This document shows, in pieces, positions 16,886 through 26,052 of a DNA stretch of 64,000 bases. The DNA is from Mycolicibacterium rhodesiae JS60 (GTDB lineage Bacteria; Actinomycetota; Actinomycetes; Mycobacteriales; Mycobacteriaceae): positions 62,001-126,000 of the forward strand of contig AGIQ01000003.1 in assembly GCA_000230935.2 (NCBI GenBank), written 5' to 3'. The notes beneath the pieces are model-generated. The model was given only the letters and a program-made list of their open reading frames with translations, had not been told where the DNA came from and did not search any database. Every line of letters starts with the position of its first letter. Position 1 is the first letter of the stretch. Position numbers and translations under genes: made by a program.

Positions 16886-17769
16886 AGGCCGGCAGGCGCG
16901 ATGTTGGGGTTCGACGTCGACGGCGGCTCCAACGGCGACAAGACGGTGAGCCCATCGAGCGAATGCACCGGAAGGTCCTGCGACCACGGGTAGTGCAAAC
17001 TGAAGGCGACCAGACCCGTGCGGTGTTCGGCCGGCAGGTGACACATCGCCAAAACGGTCTCCGCCAGGTACTCCACCGGTTCGGTCGGAAAATTGTCCGG
17101 TATCAGCGAGGCGGCGCCCGGCGTCCGGACCGCCGTCGACGGACCGACGCAGTTGACGGCGATATTGGCGTCGAGCACCTCGGCGGCGACACCTTGGGTG
17201 AAGCGGTGCAGCGCGGCCTTGCACGACGCGTAGATCACGTCACCGGCGGTCTTGTTGTAGTCGCGGTACGGCCGGACCGGGGGCACACCGGTAACCGAAC
17301 CGATGTTGACGATCCACCCGGCGCCCTGCCGGCGCATCTGTGGCACTGCGGCTTTCGTCAGTAGGAACGGAACCCTCAGATAGTGCTCGACAGTTCGGTC
17401 GAATGTCTCCATCGACATATCCTCGACCAGTCCGTAGTCGGCGAAGCCGGCATTGTTGACCAGGATGTCGATGCGGCCGGTGCGCTCCACCACCGCATCG
17501 ATGAGGCTGTCGCGTGCCGCGGGTTCTTCGAGATCGGCAGCAAGTCCGAACGCGTCCCCACCCGCATCGCGGATGAGTGCGACCGTTTCCTCGATGGTGC
17601 CGGGTAACGCATTCGCGGCCCCCGACCGTATCGAAGGTGACGGGCTGTAGGCCCGGGCCGTCACGGCGACCGTCGCGCCCTCGGCGGCGAGCCGCTGGGC
17701 GATCGCGCGGCCAATCCCCCGGCTGCTTCCGGTCACCAACGCCGTCTTGCCGGCGAGTAGCTGACTCAT
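16882..17769 (-). CDS. Short-chain dehydrogenase/reductase
   Basis: A 295-residue SDR. The cofactor motif TGSSRGIG lies in the first 25 residues, NNAG in the middle, and the catalytic elements are VNIGSVTG (Ser) and YASCK (Tyr-x3-Lys). It would oxidise or reduce a hydroxyl or keto group with NAD(P). The frame is open 127 codons upstream, but ATG at 17769 overlaps the BVMO stop by 4 bp and places the Rossmann motif correctly. Translational coupling with the BVMO suggests it makes the BVMO's ketone substrate from an alcohol. An insertion (about residues 42-55, YSPSPSIRSGAAN) follows the second strand. Confidence 0.9.
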   Translation of the reverse strand: MSQLLAGKTALVTGSSRGIGRAIAQRLAAEGATVAVTARAYSPSPSIRSGAANALPGTIEETVALIRDAGGDAFGLAADLEEPAARDSLIDAVVERTGRIDILVNNAGFADYGLVEDMSMETFDRTVEHYLRVPFLLTKAAVPQMRRQGAGWIVNIGSVTGVPPVRPYRDYNKTAGDVIYASCKAALHRFTQGVAAEVLDANIAVNCVGPSTAVRTPGAASLIPDNFPTEPVEYLAETVLAMCHLPAEHRTGLVAFSLHYPWSQDLPVHSLDGLTVLSPLEPPSTSNPNIAPAGL

Positions 17770-19688
17770 CGTAGGACGAAGTCGTCTTCGGCGGGGCTGC
17801 GGTGCTGCTGCCACAAATCGACCAGCCGGTACGGGGTGGCAACGACGACGCGGCCGGACTCCGACCGGTAGTAGGTGTGGGCTTTGGGTGTGTGGCACCA
17901 CACCGTGCGTTGCATCGCCTCGTCGATCCCCGCGACGTACGCGTCGAAGGCCTGCTGAGTGACCTCCATGATCGTCGCCCCGCGTAATGCCATGAGCTGC
18001 AGGCATTCCACGATGTAATGGGCGAGGACCTCCATCGAGAAGTTGGCTCCCGCGCCGTGGCCGGGACTGTAATTGGGCGCCGAGGTGATGAACAGGTTCG
18101 GGAACCCGGGCACCGTGCCGCCGCGGTACGCCCGTGGACTCGTTCCCCACTCCCCGGCCAGGGTCTTACCGTCGCGACCGCGAATGTCGACAGTGGACAG
18201 GAAGTCCAAGTGATACCCGGTGGCGTAGATGATGACATCGAGATCGATCTGGCGGCCGTCGGCGGTGATGATGCCGCCGGCGTTCACTTCGGCGGGTTCA
18301 CTGGCTTCGACGTCGACGTGCTCCCGGGTCAGCGCGGCGTAGTAGCCGCCGGGATCGCGGATGATGCGCTTGCCGTACGGCGCGAAGTCAGGAGTGACCC
18401 TGCGCGCCAATTCGGTTCCCGCACCGAATGTTCGGTCGATGTAGTCCAGACACATCTGCAGGAGCACGTCGTTGGCCGGGGAGATCGACAGGTGCGTCTG
18501 CGCCCACTCCGGATCCTGCAGGATGACCGGGTAATTGTTGTCTGCGGTACCCCAGTACGACTTCAGCCGGTGCCACATCGAATAGAAGGGCAGTACCCGT
18601 CCCAGATAGCGGCGGTGCGCCGGCACCTCGTCGGAGAGCCGCTTGCGCGGGGCCACCCAGTGCGGTTGGCGTTGAAAGACGGTGAGGTGCTCCACGTCGT
18701 CAACACAGGCGTCCACGATCTGCACGGCCGTGCAGCCCGCACCGATCACCGCGACCTTCTTGCCCACCAGATCGAGTGTCGGGTCCCACCGGGCCGAGTG
18801 AACACTGACGCCGGCGAACGCTTCTCGTCCCTTCAGTTCGGGAAAGCGCGGCCGATTCAGGTAACCGGCGGCGGTGACGACGACGCTGGCATAGTCAAAG
18901 CTCACGGTGCCGTCGGCAGCCCGCGAGTGAATCTGCCACTGGCCGCGTTGCTCGTCCCACCACAGCGCTTCGACCTCCGTTCCGAATCGGATGTGGCGGC
19001 GCAGATCGTGCTTGTCGGCGAGCGCGACCAGATAGGCCTGGTATTCCGCGCCCTGCGGGTAGTAATTCGACCAGTCCGGATTCACTTCCCTCGACAGCGA
19101 GTAGTACGCCGACGGGGTATCCACTCCGATGCCCGGGTAGGTGGTGGTCAGCCACGTACCGCCGACTTCGTCATTGCGGTCGTAGATCTGAAATTTGACG
19201 CCCTCCTCGGCCGCGGCCAGGGCCACCGCGATGCCGGCGATACCCGCGCCGATGATCGCCATCGTCGTCGTGGACGGAATCGGGGTGGTCCGGGGCAGAG
19301 TGGGCTGCGAGGGCCGGAAGCCCCCTTGCTCGAGGAGCAAGTCGACCTGCTCGTCGTCGACGTCGGCACCCAGCGCAATGGGCAACAGCCTTGCGAACAG
19401 GTCACGGTCGTCGGCGGGGATTGCGTCCACCGGCCGCGGCCGGCCCAGCGCCGCCACAATCTCGTCGATCAGCGCCTCGGCAGTGTCGGGGTCGGTGGTA
19501 CCCGCCCGCTCCGGAGGGTCGGGCAGGTGGTCGATCTTGGCGGCGTACCGGTCGATGACCGACACGTCACCGGTCATCTGCGCCAGAACGGCCACCAGCA
19601 CACCCGGGTCGGCCTGCCGCAACTGAGCGCGCAAGGCGCGGGTATCGACGTCTGCGCTCAGTGCAACCTCGGCTGGTCCAATGCTCAT
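17766..19688 (-). CDS. Baeyer-Villiger monooxygenase with N-terminal extension (HAPMO-like)
   Basis: A 640-residue BVMO. A helical N-terminal extension of about 140 residues precedes the FAD motif GAGIAG. The NADPH motif GAGCTA and the fingerprint FAGVSVHSARWD (FxGxxxHxxxWD) follow, and the C-terminal region has IYATGYHLDF. The extension is the hallmark of the 4-hydroxyacetophenone monooxygenase branch. It is clearly different from the paired BVMOs at 332 and 8298. It starts at ATG and is divergent, across about 100 bp, from the fadE-fadD operon; the SDR gene follows with a 4-bp overlap. The ester product could be the substrate of one of the nearby esterases (14983, 23945). Confidence 0.92.
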   Translation of the reverse strand: MSIGPAEVALSADVDTRALRAQLRQADPGVLVAVLAQMTGDVSVIDRYAAKIDHLPDPPERAGTTDPDTAEALIDEIVAALGRPRPVDAIPADDRDLFARLLPIALGADVDDEQVDLLLEQGGFRPSQPTLPRTTPIPSTTTMAIIGAGIAGIAVALAAAEEGVKFQIYDRNDEVGGTWLTTTYPGIGVDTPSAYYSLSREVNPDWSNYYPQGAEYQAYLVALADKHDLRRHIRFGTEVEALWWDEQRGQWQIHSRAADGTVSFDYASVVVTAAGYLNRPRFPELKGREAFAGVSVHSARWDPTLDLVGKKVAVIGAGCTAVQIVDACVDDVEHLTVFQRQPHWVAPRKRLSDEVPAHRRYLGRVLPFYSMWHRLKSYWGTADNNYPVILQDPEWAQTHLSISPANDVLLQMCLDYIDRTFGAGTELARRVTPDFAPYGKRIIRDPGGYYAALTREHVDVEASEPAEVNAGGIITADGRQIDLDVIIYATGYHLDFLSTVDIRGRDGKTLAGEWGTSPRAYRGGTVPGFPNLFITSAPNYSPGHGAGANFSMEVLAHYIVECLQLMALRGATIMEVTQQAFDAYVAGIDEAMQRTVWCHTPKAHTYYRSESGRVVVATPYRLVDLWQQHRSPAEDDFVLR

Positions 19689-19789
19689 GGCACCCGAGTA
19701 TCGGTTCCCGGTATGGCACTGGCGGGCCTGCTGTCTACTCAGCGGGAGACTCGACCGCGGCGGCCACGGGCCCGCCTAGAGTTCCGGCC

Positions 19790-20956
19790 ATGCAGCGCAT
19801 GCATTACGACGATGACCATCTCGCCTTCGGCGCACTGGCCGGCGATTTCGCCGCCAAGGAGATCGCGCCACACATCGAGTCGTGGGAGGACGCGGGTATC
19901 GCGCCGCGCGAGGTGTTCGCGGCGGCGGGCGCTGTTGGCCTTCTCGGCTTCGCGGCTCCTGAACAGTTCGGCGGCCTGGGGATCAAGGACTTTCGCTACA
20001 ACCAGATCCTCATCGAGCGGTGCATGGCGGCCCACGCGGGCAACGTCGGGCTGAGCTTCGCGGTGCACAATGACATCTGCCTGCCCTACCTTGTCGACAT
20101 CGGCAACTCCGAACAGCAGCAGCGGTGGCTGCCCGGATTCGTCCGGGGCGATCTGATCGCCGCGATCGGGATGACGGAACCTGAAGCCGGTTCCGACGTG
20201 GCCGGTATCCGCACCACCGCCGTCGATGCCGGCGATCACTTCGTCGTCAACGGCGCCAAGACCTTCATCACCAATGGGCAGAACGCCGACCTCGTCATCG
20301 CCGCGGTCCGCACCTCGCCGGATCGGCACCGGGGCTTGACCTTGATGGTCATCGAGCGCGGTATGGCCGGTTTCGAACGCGGACGCAACCTCGACAAGCT
20401 CGGCCTCCACTGCCAGGACACCTCGGAGCTGTCGTTCGTGGGCGTGGCGGTGCCCAAGGCGAACGTTCTCGGAGAGGTGGGCCGGGGGTTCGAGTACTTG
20501 ATGCGCAATCTCGCCCAGGAGCGCATGCAGATCGCGGTGGGCAGTCTCGGGCGGGCACGCGCGGCATTGCAGTGGACGATCGACTACGTGCGCGAGCGTG
20601 TCGCGTTCGGCAATCCCATCGGCGCCTTGCAGAACACCCGGTTCGCACTGGCCGACGCGGCAACCGAGGTCGCGGTTGCAGAGTCGTTTGTCGACCGCTG
20701 CGTAATCCAGCTCAACGCAGGACTGTTGACGGCAGCCGATGCGGCGAAGGCCAAACTATGGGCGACCGAGATGGAGTTCCGGGTGCTCGACAGCTGCCAG
20801 CAGTTGTTCGGCGGCTACGGCTACATGCGCGAATACCCCATCGCTCGCGCAGCCATCGACGCGCGGGTGACCAGGGTGTACGGCGGAACCTCGGAGATCA
20901 TGCGGGAAATCATCGGCCGAGACCTCGCGCTCGACCCCACCAAGGCGTCGGCGTGA
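19790..20956 (+). CDS. Acyl-CoA dehydrogenase (IVD/LCAD-like active site)
   Basis: A 388-residue FAD enzyme of the FadE type. MTEPEAGSDVAG and the ITNGQNADLVIAA region mark the flavin and substrate site, with FGNPIGALQ and FGGYGYMREYPI downstream. Near the C-terminus, YGGTSEIM has Gly where medium-chain enzymes have the catalytic Glu. A Glu in LAQERMQIAVG sits where isovaleryl- and long-chain dehydrogenases carry their base, so activity is expected. ATG at 19790 is used; ATG at 19799 is possible. The stop overlaps the GTG of the CoA ligase gene by 4 bp, so this opens a seven-gene operon. The branched or cyclic acyl-CoA substrate is unknown. Confidence 0.92.
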   Translation: MQRMHYDDDHLAFGALAGDFAAKEIAPHIESWEDAGIAPREVFAAAGAVGLLGFAAPEQFGGLGIKDFRYNQILIERCMAAHAGNVGLSFAVHNDICLPYLVDIGNSEQQQRWLPGFVRGDLIAAIGMTEPEAGSDVAGIRTTAVDAGDHFVVNGAKTFITNGQNADLVIAAVRTSPDRHRGLTLMVIERGMAGFERGRNLDKLGLHCQDTSELSFVGVAVPKANVLGEVGRGFEYLMRNLAQERMQIAVGSLGRARAALQWTIDYVRERVAFGNPIGALQNTRFALADAATEVAVAESFVDRCVIQLNAGLLTAADAAKAKLWATEMEFRVLDSCQQLFGGYGYMREYPIARAAIDARVTRVYGGTSEIMREIIGRDLALDPTKASA

Positions 20957-22521
20957 ACCGCGACGATCTCATCCGCGCCGCGCGCGGTCACAGCTTGGGA
21001 GACATTCCGCGGCGCTCCGCGCGCCGCTACCCCGACAAAGTCGCCATCGTCGACGGCGATCTGACGTTGACGTTCGCCGAGTTCGACCAGCTGGTCGACC
21101 GGGCCGCGGCAGCATTGGCCGACAACGGATTACGGCCCGGCGACCGGGTGGCACTGCTGGCACGCAACTGTTGGCAGTACGCGGTGCTCGCATTCGCGAC
21201 CGCTCGCGCGGCTGTCGTGCTGGTGCCCTTGAACTTCATGCTGACCGCCGAAGAAATCGGCTACATTCTGAGCCACTGTCGTGCAACGGGTTTCATCGTC
21301 GAGATTGATCTCATCGCCGTCGCCGAGGACGCGATGCGCCACGACGGCACCGTCACGACGCGGATGGCGATAGCCAGGGCGGAATCCGCTGTGCCACCGG
21401 GCTGGGCCGACTTCGAGCAGTGCCTGACCACGACGTCGTCCCCGCCATCGCCCGATGTCGCGGACGACCAGATGCTGCGGATCATGTACACCAGCGGCAC
21501 GGAATCTCGGCCCAAGGGTGTCATGCACAGCAGCCGCAGCCTGATGTGGCAGTACGTGAGTTCCATTGCCGCGGGCAGCATGGCCGTCGAGGACATCGAA
21601 ATTCATTCGCTGCCGCTGTACCACTGCGCGCAGTTGGACAATTTTCTCGCGACCGATGTGTACCTAGGCGCGACCAGCATTCTCCTCCCGCGTCCCGATC
21701 CTGAGACCGTGTTGCGAACGATCGAGCGCTACGCGGTGACGAACTATTTCGCTCCGCCGACAGTGTGGATCAGTCTGCTGCGCAGCCCAGTGTTTGATCA
21801 GGTGGACTTGTCCAGCTTGCGGAAGGGTTATTACGGCGCATCGGCGATGCCGACCGAGATTTTGCACGAGATCCGGCATCGACTGCCCAACCTGGCGCTC
21901 TGGAACTTCTACGGGCAAACCGAGATCGCACCGCTTGCCTCGGCGCTGGGGCCGGCCGACCAGGAAACTCATGCAGGTGCCGCCGGACGGCCGGTGCTCA
22001 ATGTGGAAACCGTCATCCTCGACGAGTCCGATACGCCGGTCGCGGCGGGAACCGTCGGCGAGATCGCTCATCGCAGTCCACATCTCATGCTCGGATACCT
22101 CGACGACCCGGAGAAGACCGCAGAGGCGTTCCGCGGCGGGTGGTTCCATTCCGGAGATCTGGGCTTCTACGACGACGCGGGCTTCCTGCATGTCGTGGAC
22201 CGGAAAAAGGACATGATCAAGTCCGGCGGTGAGAACGTGGCCAGCCGCGAGGTCGAAGAGGTGCTCTACCTACACGCCGGTGTCGAGGAGGCCGCGGTGT
22301 TCGGACTGGCGCACCCGGTCTGGGTGGAAGCCGTGGTGGCCGCGGTGGTCCCGCGCGCGGGCGCGGACATGACCGAAGGCGAGGTGCTCGCCCACTGTCG
22401 GACCCACCTCGCCGGTTTCAAGACTCCCAAGCACATCTTCTTTGTCAGCGAGTTGCCGAAGAATCCGAGCGGAAAGCTCCTCAAACGCGACCTCCGGCAG
22501 CGGTTCAGCCTGCCGGTCTGA
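20953..22521 (+). CDS. Acyl-CoA ligase (AMP-binding, FadD type)
   Basis: A 522-residue adenylate-forming enzyme that activates a carboxylate to its CoA thioester with ATP. The P-loop reads MYTSGTESRPKG (TES replacing the usual TTG). The A5 motif is NFYGQTE, A7/A8 is HSGDLGFYDD and VDRKKDMIKSGGENVAS, and the A10 lysine is in PKNPSGKLLKRD. GTG at 20953 overlaps the dehydrogenase stop as GTGA and removes a 127-codon spurious upstream extension. Being between an acyl-CoA dehydrogenase and SDR/esterase genes, it likely activates the acid released by ester hydrolysis. The chain-length class cannot be read. Confidence 0.93.
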   Translation: MNRDDLIRAARGHSLGDIPRRSARRYPDKVAIVDGDLTLTFAEFDQLVDRAAAALADNGLRPGDRVALLARNCWQYAVLAFATARAAVVLVPLNFMLTAEEIGYILSHCRATGFIVEIDLIAVAEDAMRHDGTVTTRMAIARAESAVPPGWADFEQCLTTTSSPPSPDVADDQMLRIMYTSGTESRPKGVMHSSRSLMWQYVSSIAAGSMAVEDIEIHSLPLYHCAQLDNFLATDVYLGATSILLPRPDPETVLRTIERYAVTNYFAPPTVWISLLRSPVFDQVDLSSLRKGYYGASAMPTEILHEIRHRLPNLALWNFYGQTEIAPLASALGPADQETHAGAAGRPVLNVETVILDESDTPVAAGTVGEIAHRSPHLMLGYLDDPEKTAEAFRGGWFHSGDLGFYDDAGFLHVVDRKKDMIKSGGENVASREVEEVLYLHAGVEEAAVFGLAHPVWVEAVVAAVVPRAGADMTEGEVLAHCRTHLAGFKTPKHIFFVSELPKNPSGKLLKRDLRQRFSLPV

Positions 22522-22594
22522 GAATTCTTTCGGGTGTTCCACTCAACGGGCAGGGGCGTTCTCTGACCAGATCGACCCGAGTTGACTCACGCGT

Positions 22595-23083
22595 ATGAGC
22601 AACGAGATCACCCTGTCCGAGGCCCAGGAATTCATCGCCGGATTCTGGTTCCACTACGACCAGGGTCACTTCGATGACGTCGGTGTCCGCCTCGGCGACG
22701 AGGTGGAATACCTCAGCCGGTCCGACTCGGGTAACTGCCCTTTCGAACATCTGCTGGCGGCCGAGCTGCACGGCAAGGCCGAAACGCTCGCCTGGCTGAC
22801 CGCGCACCGCAACGAGAATCCGTACCCGTGCCGTCACCACGCCACCAACATCTTTCGCACCGGAGTCGACGGTGGCGTGACGTCCTTACGGTTCTATCTG
22901 TTCGTCAACCAGATCACCAACAACGTTCCGTTCGCGGTGTCCAGCGGAGTCGTCGATGTCGGCATCCGCCGATCGGCCGATGGACTCGTGTTCACATCGA
23001 TGACCGTGGTGCTCGACGCCGAGGACTCGATACCGTTCGCACAGCACGCTGCCAACACGGCGATCAGCACCCAACCGGCGTGA
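22595..23083 (+). CDS. NTF2/SnoaL-like small protein
   Basis: A 162-residue protein with the cone-shaped NTF2-like pattern: two N-terminal helices (LSEAQEFIAGFWFHYDQGHFDDV), a short strand, a helix (KAETLAWLTAHR), then four long strands (CRHHATNIFRTG, TSLRFYLFVNQIT, VSSGVVDVGIRR, LVFTSMTVVL). This superfamily holds ketosteroid isomerases, dehydratases, ring-hydroxylating dioxygenase beta subunits and binding proteins. No characterised catalytic pair could be assigned. ATG at 22595 lies 73 bp after the ligase gene. The stop overlaps the SDR's GTG by 4 bp. Confidence 0.75.
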   Translation: MSNEITLSEAQEFIAGFWFHYDQGHFDDVGVRLGDEVEYLSRSDSGNCPFEHLLAAELHGKAETLAWLTAHRNENPYPCRHHATNIFRTGVDGGVTSLRFYLFVNQITNNVPFAVSSGVVDVGIRRSADGLVFTSMTVVLDAEDSIPFAQHAANTAISTQPA

Positions 23084-23943
23084 CCGCCCGCGATATCTTC
23101 GGCGGAGGCGTCGCGGTCATCACCGGGGCCGGCGCGGGGATCGGTACCGGCTTGGCCCGCCATGCCAGCGCATTGGGCATGACCGTGGTGCTGGCCGACA
23201 TCGACGCCGCAGCGGTGGCTGCGCTGCGCGACGAACTCACTGCCGCAGGAGGATCGGCGATCGACGCGGTGTGTGACGTGCGCGACGCCGACGCCGTCCA
23301 AGCTCTGGCCGACGACGTATACCGCGATCTCGGCGGCGTACGGCTGTTGGTCAACAACGCCGGTATCGAACAATTCGGCTACCTCTGGGACACCCCGGTC
23401 GCCAATTGGCAACGGGTCGTGGATATCAACATCAGCGGCGTCTTTCACGGTATCCGAGCGTTCCTGCCCAAGATGATGGCCGCCGACGCGCCCGCGTGGG
23501 TGTGGAACCTGTCCTCGATCGGCGGCGTTGCGGTGGTGCCGTTACAAGCGCCGTACATCATGAGTAAGCACGCTGTGCTGGCCTTGACCGAGTGCCTGCA
23601 TCTGGAAGTCCAATCCGCCGGTCATGACCACCACATACACATCCAAGCGGTGCTGCCGGGAGCGGTGGTGTCCAACATCTTCTCCTCCGCCGGCGGGGTG
23701 CAGTCGGGTGATACCGGTGCCGCCGAAGCGCAGCGAACCGCCATGCTCGACATCAAGGCCGAAGCCATGGATCCGTTGAGTGCCGCTGAAGTGATCTTCG
23801 ACCAAGCCGCCGAAAACCGGTTCTATCTCCTCACCCAACCTGACTACGTCGGATCGGCGATGGCGGAACGGGCCCGGGTCTTGACGAATCAAGAGGCCCC
23901 GCAATTGCGTTCGCAGCGCCGGTTCGACCCCGCCCAGCACTGA
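23080..23943 (+). CDS. Short-chain dehydrogenase/reductase
   Basis: A 287-residue SDR. Cofactor motif TGAGAGIG at the N-terminus, ADID after the second strand (suggesting NAD), VNNAG, and a catalytic Ser in LSSIGG with YIMSK. The usual N-terminus is recovered by starting at the GTG that overlaps the preceding stop (GTGA, 23080-23083). The frame is open further upstream but that stretch is antisense-like in composition. The C-terminal tail is Arg/Gln-rich. Together with the neighbouring ligase and dehydrogenase it could carry out a 3-hydroxyacyl-CoA or ring-alcohol oxidation; the substrate is unknown. Confidence 0.9.
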   Translation: MTARDIFGGGVAVITGAGAGIGTGLARHASALGMTVVLADIDAAAVAALRDELTAAGGSAIDAVCDVRDADAVQALADDVYRDLGGVRLLVNNAGIEQFGYLWDTPVANWQRVVDINISGVFHGIRAFLPKMMAADAPAWVWNLSSIGGVAVVPLQAPYIMSKHAVLALTECLHLEVQSAGHDHHIHIQAVLPGAVVSNIFSSAGGVQSGDTGAAEAQRTAMLDIKAEAMDPLSAAEVIFDQAAENRFYLLTQPDYVGSAMAERARVLTNQEAPQLRSQRRFDPAQH

Positions 23944-23944
23944 C

Positions 23945-24985
23945 ATGCGAATCCCGCAGCTCGATCCAGACGCCGCCGCCCGCGTCGCCTCCTTCGGTGA
24001 GCCGGTCGCGATGCGAATTCGGGGGTTGGCCGCGGTTCGGGCCGGACTCGAATCCGCACCGCTGCCCGACATGCCGCCGATGGCCGACATCCTCGACCTG
24101 ACAGCACCGGGCCCGGCGGGCCCGATCCCGTTGCGGCTCTACCGACCCACCGCCGAACCGGAACAACCAGTGCTGGTGTACCTGCACGGCGGCGGGCTCG
24201 TGATGGGCAGCAACCATTCGTTCGAACCACTCGCCCGCGAGCTGGCGCACGCCAGTGGCGCAGCCGTCGTCGCCGTCGAGTATCGGTTGGCACCGGAGTC
24301 ACCGCCGCCGGCCCAGTTCGACGACGCCTACGCTGCTACGGAATGGGTTGCTGCGCAGGCGAACACCCTCGGCCTCGACGGGCGCCGGCTGGCGATCGTC
24401 GGTGACAGCGCCGGCGGTTCGTTGGCGGCCGCGGTGGCGCTGGCCGCCCGAGATCACGGTGGACCCCGGATCTGCGCTCAGGTGCTGCTGTATCCCGGTC
24501 TGGACCGGGACATGGGCGCGGCGTCCATCACCTCGATGCCGGACGCACCAATGCTGCGCCATGACGACATCCTGTACATGCACGAACTCGTCGATCGTGC
24601 GGGCGGCACCCCGCACGACTGTTACCAGATCCCGGCCTACGCCACCGATCTGACGGGTCTGCCCGCGACCATCATGGTCACCGGTGAGTGCGACCCGATT
24701 CGGGACTGGGGCGAGCGTTACGCGCATCGCCTGCGTGACGCCGGTGTGCAGACGATGATCACCCGGTACCCCGGCGTGTACCACGGGTTCCTCATGCGCT
24801 CGGACGCCACCGCCCGCGGCCGGTTGGCCATCGCAGAGATCGGGGCCGTGCTGGGTGCCAAGTTCTCCCATCTGCTTGCCGACGACCAGTCTCCCGATCA
24901 CCGGACACTGAGCGACTCCCCCGCCTCGGCGGAGTTGACAATCGACAATCTCACCATCCAAGGAGATCATCATGCTGACCGATGA
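23945..24985 (+). CDS. Alpha/beta hydrolase, hormone-sensitive-lipase family esterase
   Basis: A 346-residue esterase. HGGGL (oxyanion hole), GDSAGG (nucleophile), GECDPIRDWG (acid) and GVYHGFL (His) are all in place. It resembles the esterase at 14983 in family but not closely. A 35-residue tail after the domain (ADDQSPDHRT...) reads through the ribosome site of the next gene. ATG at 23945 is 1 bp after the SDR stop. Within this operon, and with a BVMO encoded divergently, ester or lactone hydrolysis before CoA activation is the likely role. This pathway placement is inference. Confidence 0.9.
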   Translation: MRIPQLDPDAAARVASFGEPVAMRIRGLAAVRAGLESAPLPDMPPMADILDLTAPGPAGPIPLRLYRPTAEPEQPVLVYLHGGGLVMGSNHSFEPLARELAHASGAAVVAVEYRLAPESPPPAQFDDAYAATEWVAAQANTLGLDGRRLAIVGDSAGGSLAAAVALAARDHGGPRICAQVLLYPGLDRDMGAASITSMPDAPMLRHDDILYMHELVDRAGGTPHDCYQIPAYATDLTGLPATIMVTGECDPIRDWGERYAHRLRDAGVQTMITRYPGVYHGFLMRSDATARGRLAIAEIGAVLGAKFSHLLADDQSPDHRTLSDSPASAELTIDNLTIQGDHHADR

Positions 24986-26048
24986 GCAGCGTCTGGAACT
25001 GTCCGACATCCTGCGGCCGGTGGCCCCGCCGCGCGAGATCACCGAGATCTACACCGAGGACCAACGACGACGGCTGTTGAATGTCGTTCACTCTCAGGGA
25101 CCGTGGAAGCTCATCATCGCCCAGCATTTCGCCTCCGCCGACGAATTGATGGCCACGATGAGTGGCGCGTTCCCCGAGGGGTTCACTCCGTCGCTGGACC
25201 TGTTCCTCACCCCCACCTTCCGCGGCTATCTGGCCAATTACGGCACCGTGCTGTACCCGGAATTGCACGACTGCTTCTACAACGCCGGATTCATCGAGCA
25301 GGCCAAGAGTTACTGGAATGCGCACTACGCCAAGCCGGAGATGATGTTGTTCAACATCAACGGCCCGTGCGCGAATCGCGACCCAGGCCACCTCGACTCG
25401 CCCAGCTTCCGCGGCGTGCGCCACTCGAATGCCCCGACCTGGCTGTGCAGCGTGATGGGCAAGTCCGGGCTGTTCACCGATTACCTGATCAAGATGGCCC
25501 AGGTCATCACGTGGTTCTCCCTCGACGAAGGATCCGGCTTCACCTACTGGCCCGAAGGCCCGCTCAAACCGCCCGCCCGCGTCCTGCCGCCGATCAACAA
25601 CCGCGGCGTCGTCGTGCAGAACGAGATGATGGTTCACCGTGGCGAGGCCAATGGCCCACTGGACCAACAGATTCCCGCTGGTTTGGCCTTCGACACCGTG
25701 TTCACCGGCGATCCCGCCAATCGCGATCTTTGGTTGCTGAAGAACGGTGACAGCGTCATTGCGCGACACCACACCGACGAGTTGAGATTCCTCGTGCATT
25801 GGTCCGCCGAGGTGTTCTCCGACTTCGACGAACTCAAGAAGAACATGGACGGGTCCGACGACATCACCATCGAGCGCGCGATCGGGATGATGGTCGACGA
25901 TCTCAAAGCCAAGGGCATCACGCTCGACGTGCCGAGCGAGCCATTGCACGATCCCGAGTTCATCGGAGCGCTCAATGCCGCCTACGATCTGGGCGGACCG
26001 ACCAACTATCCGGAGGAAGCGCCGGTAAGCGGCTTCCAGTTCGCATAA
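24972..26048 (+). CDS. Unrecognised 358-residue protein of the catabolic operon
   Basis: I do not recognise the family. The start is well supported: AAGGAG at 24960-24965, 6 bp before ATG. No signal peptide or membrane segment is visible. An N-terminal helical part (LTDEQRLELSDILRP, DQRRRLLNVVHSQ) is followed by an aromatic-rich centre with several His: FRGVRHSNAPTW, then FTYWPEGPLKPPARVLPP, then NEMMVHRGEANGP and a strand-rich end with RFLVHWSAEVF. The His/Glu/Arg spacing loosely recalls a double-stranded beta-helix (2-oxoglutarate dioxygenase or cupin-like) enzyme, but no clear HxD...H motif was found. It overlaps the esterase gene end by 14 bp and is translated from its own strong ribosome site. 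Confidence 0.8.
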   Translation: MLTDEQRLELSDILRPVAPPREITEIYTEDQRRRLLNVVHSQGPWKLIIAQHFASADELMATMSGAFPEGFTPSLDLFLTPTFRGYLANYGTVLYPELHDCFYNAGFIEQAKSYWNAHYAKPEMMLFNINGPCANRDPGHLDSPSFRGVRHSNAPTWLCSVMGKSGLFTDYLIKMAQVITWFSLDEGSGFTYWPEGPLKPPARVLPPINNRGVVVQNEMMVHRGEANGPLDQQIPAGLAFDTVFTGDPANRDLWLLKNGDSVIARHHTDELRFLVHWSAEVFSDFDELKKNMDGSDDITIERAIGMMVDDLKAKGITLDVPSEPLHDPEFIGALNAAYDLGGPTNYPEEAPVSGFQFA

Positions 26049-26052
26049 TGCT

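Noticed and set aside
18018..20054. A 678-codon plus-strand open frame
   Set aside because: It lies antisense to the HAPMO-like BVMO gene and then runs out of frame into the fadE gene; no recognisable protein.
20572..20952. Upstream extension of the FadD-type ligase
   Set aside because: It covers the fadE gene in another frame and has no homology; the GTGA overlap at 20953 is the natural start.
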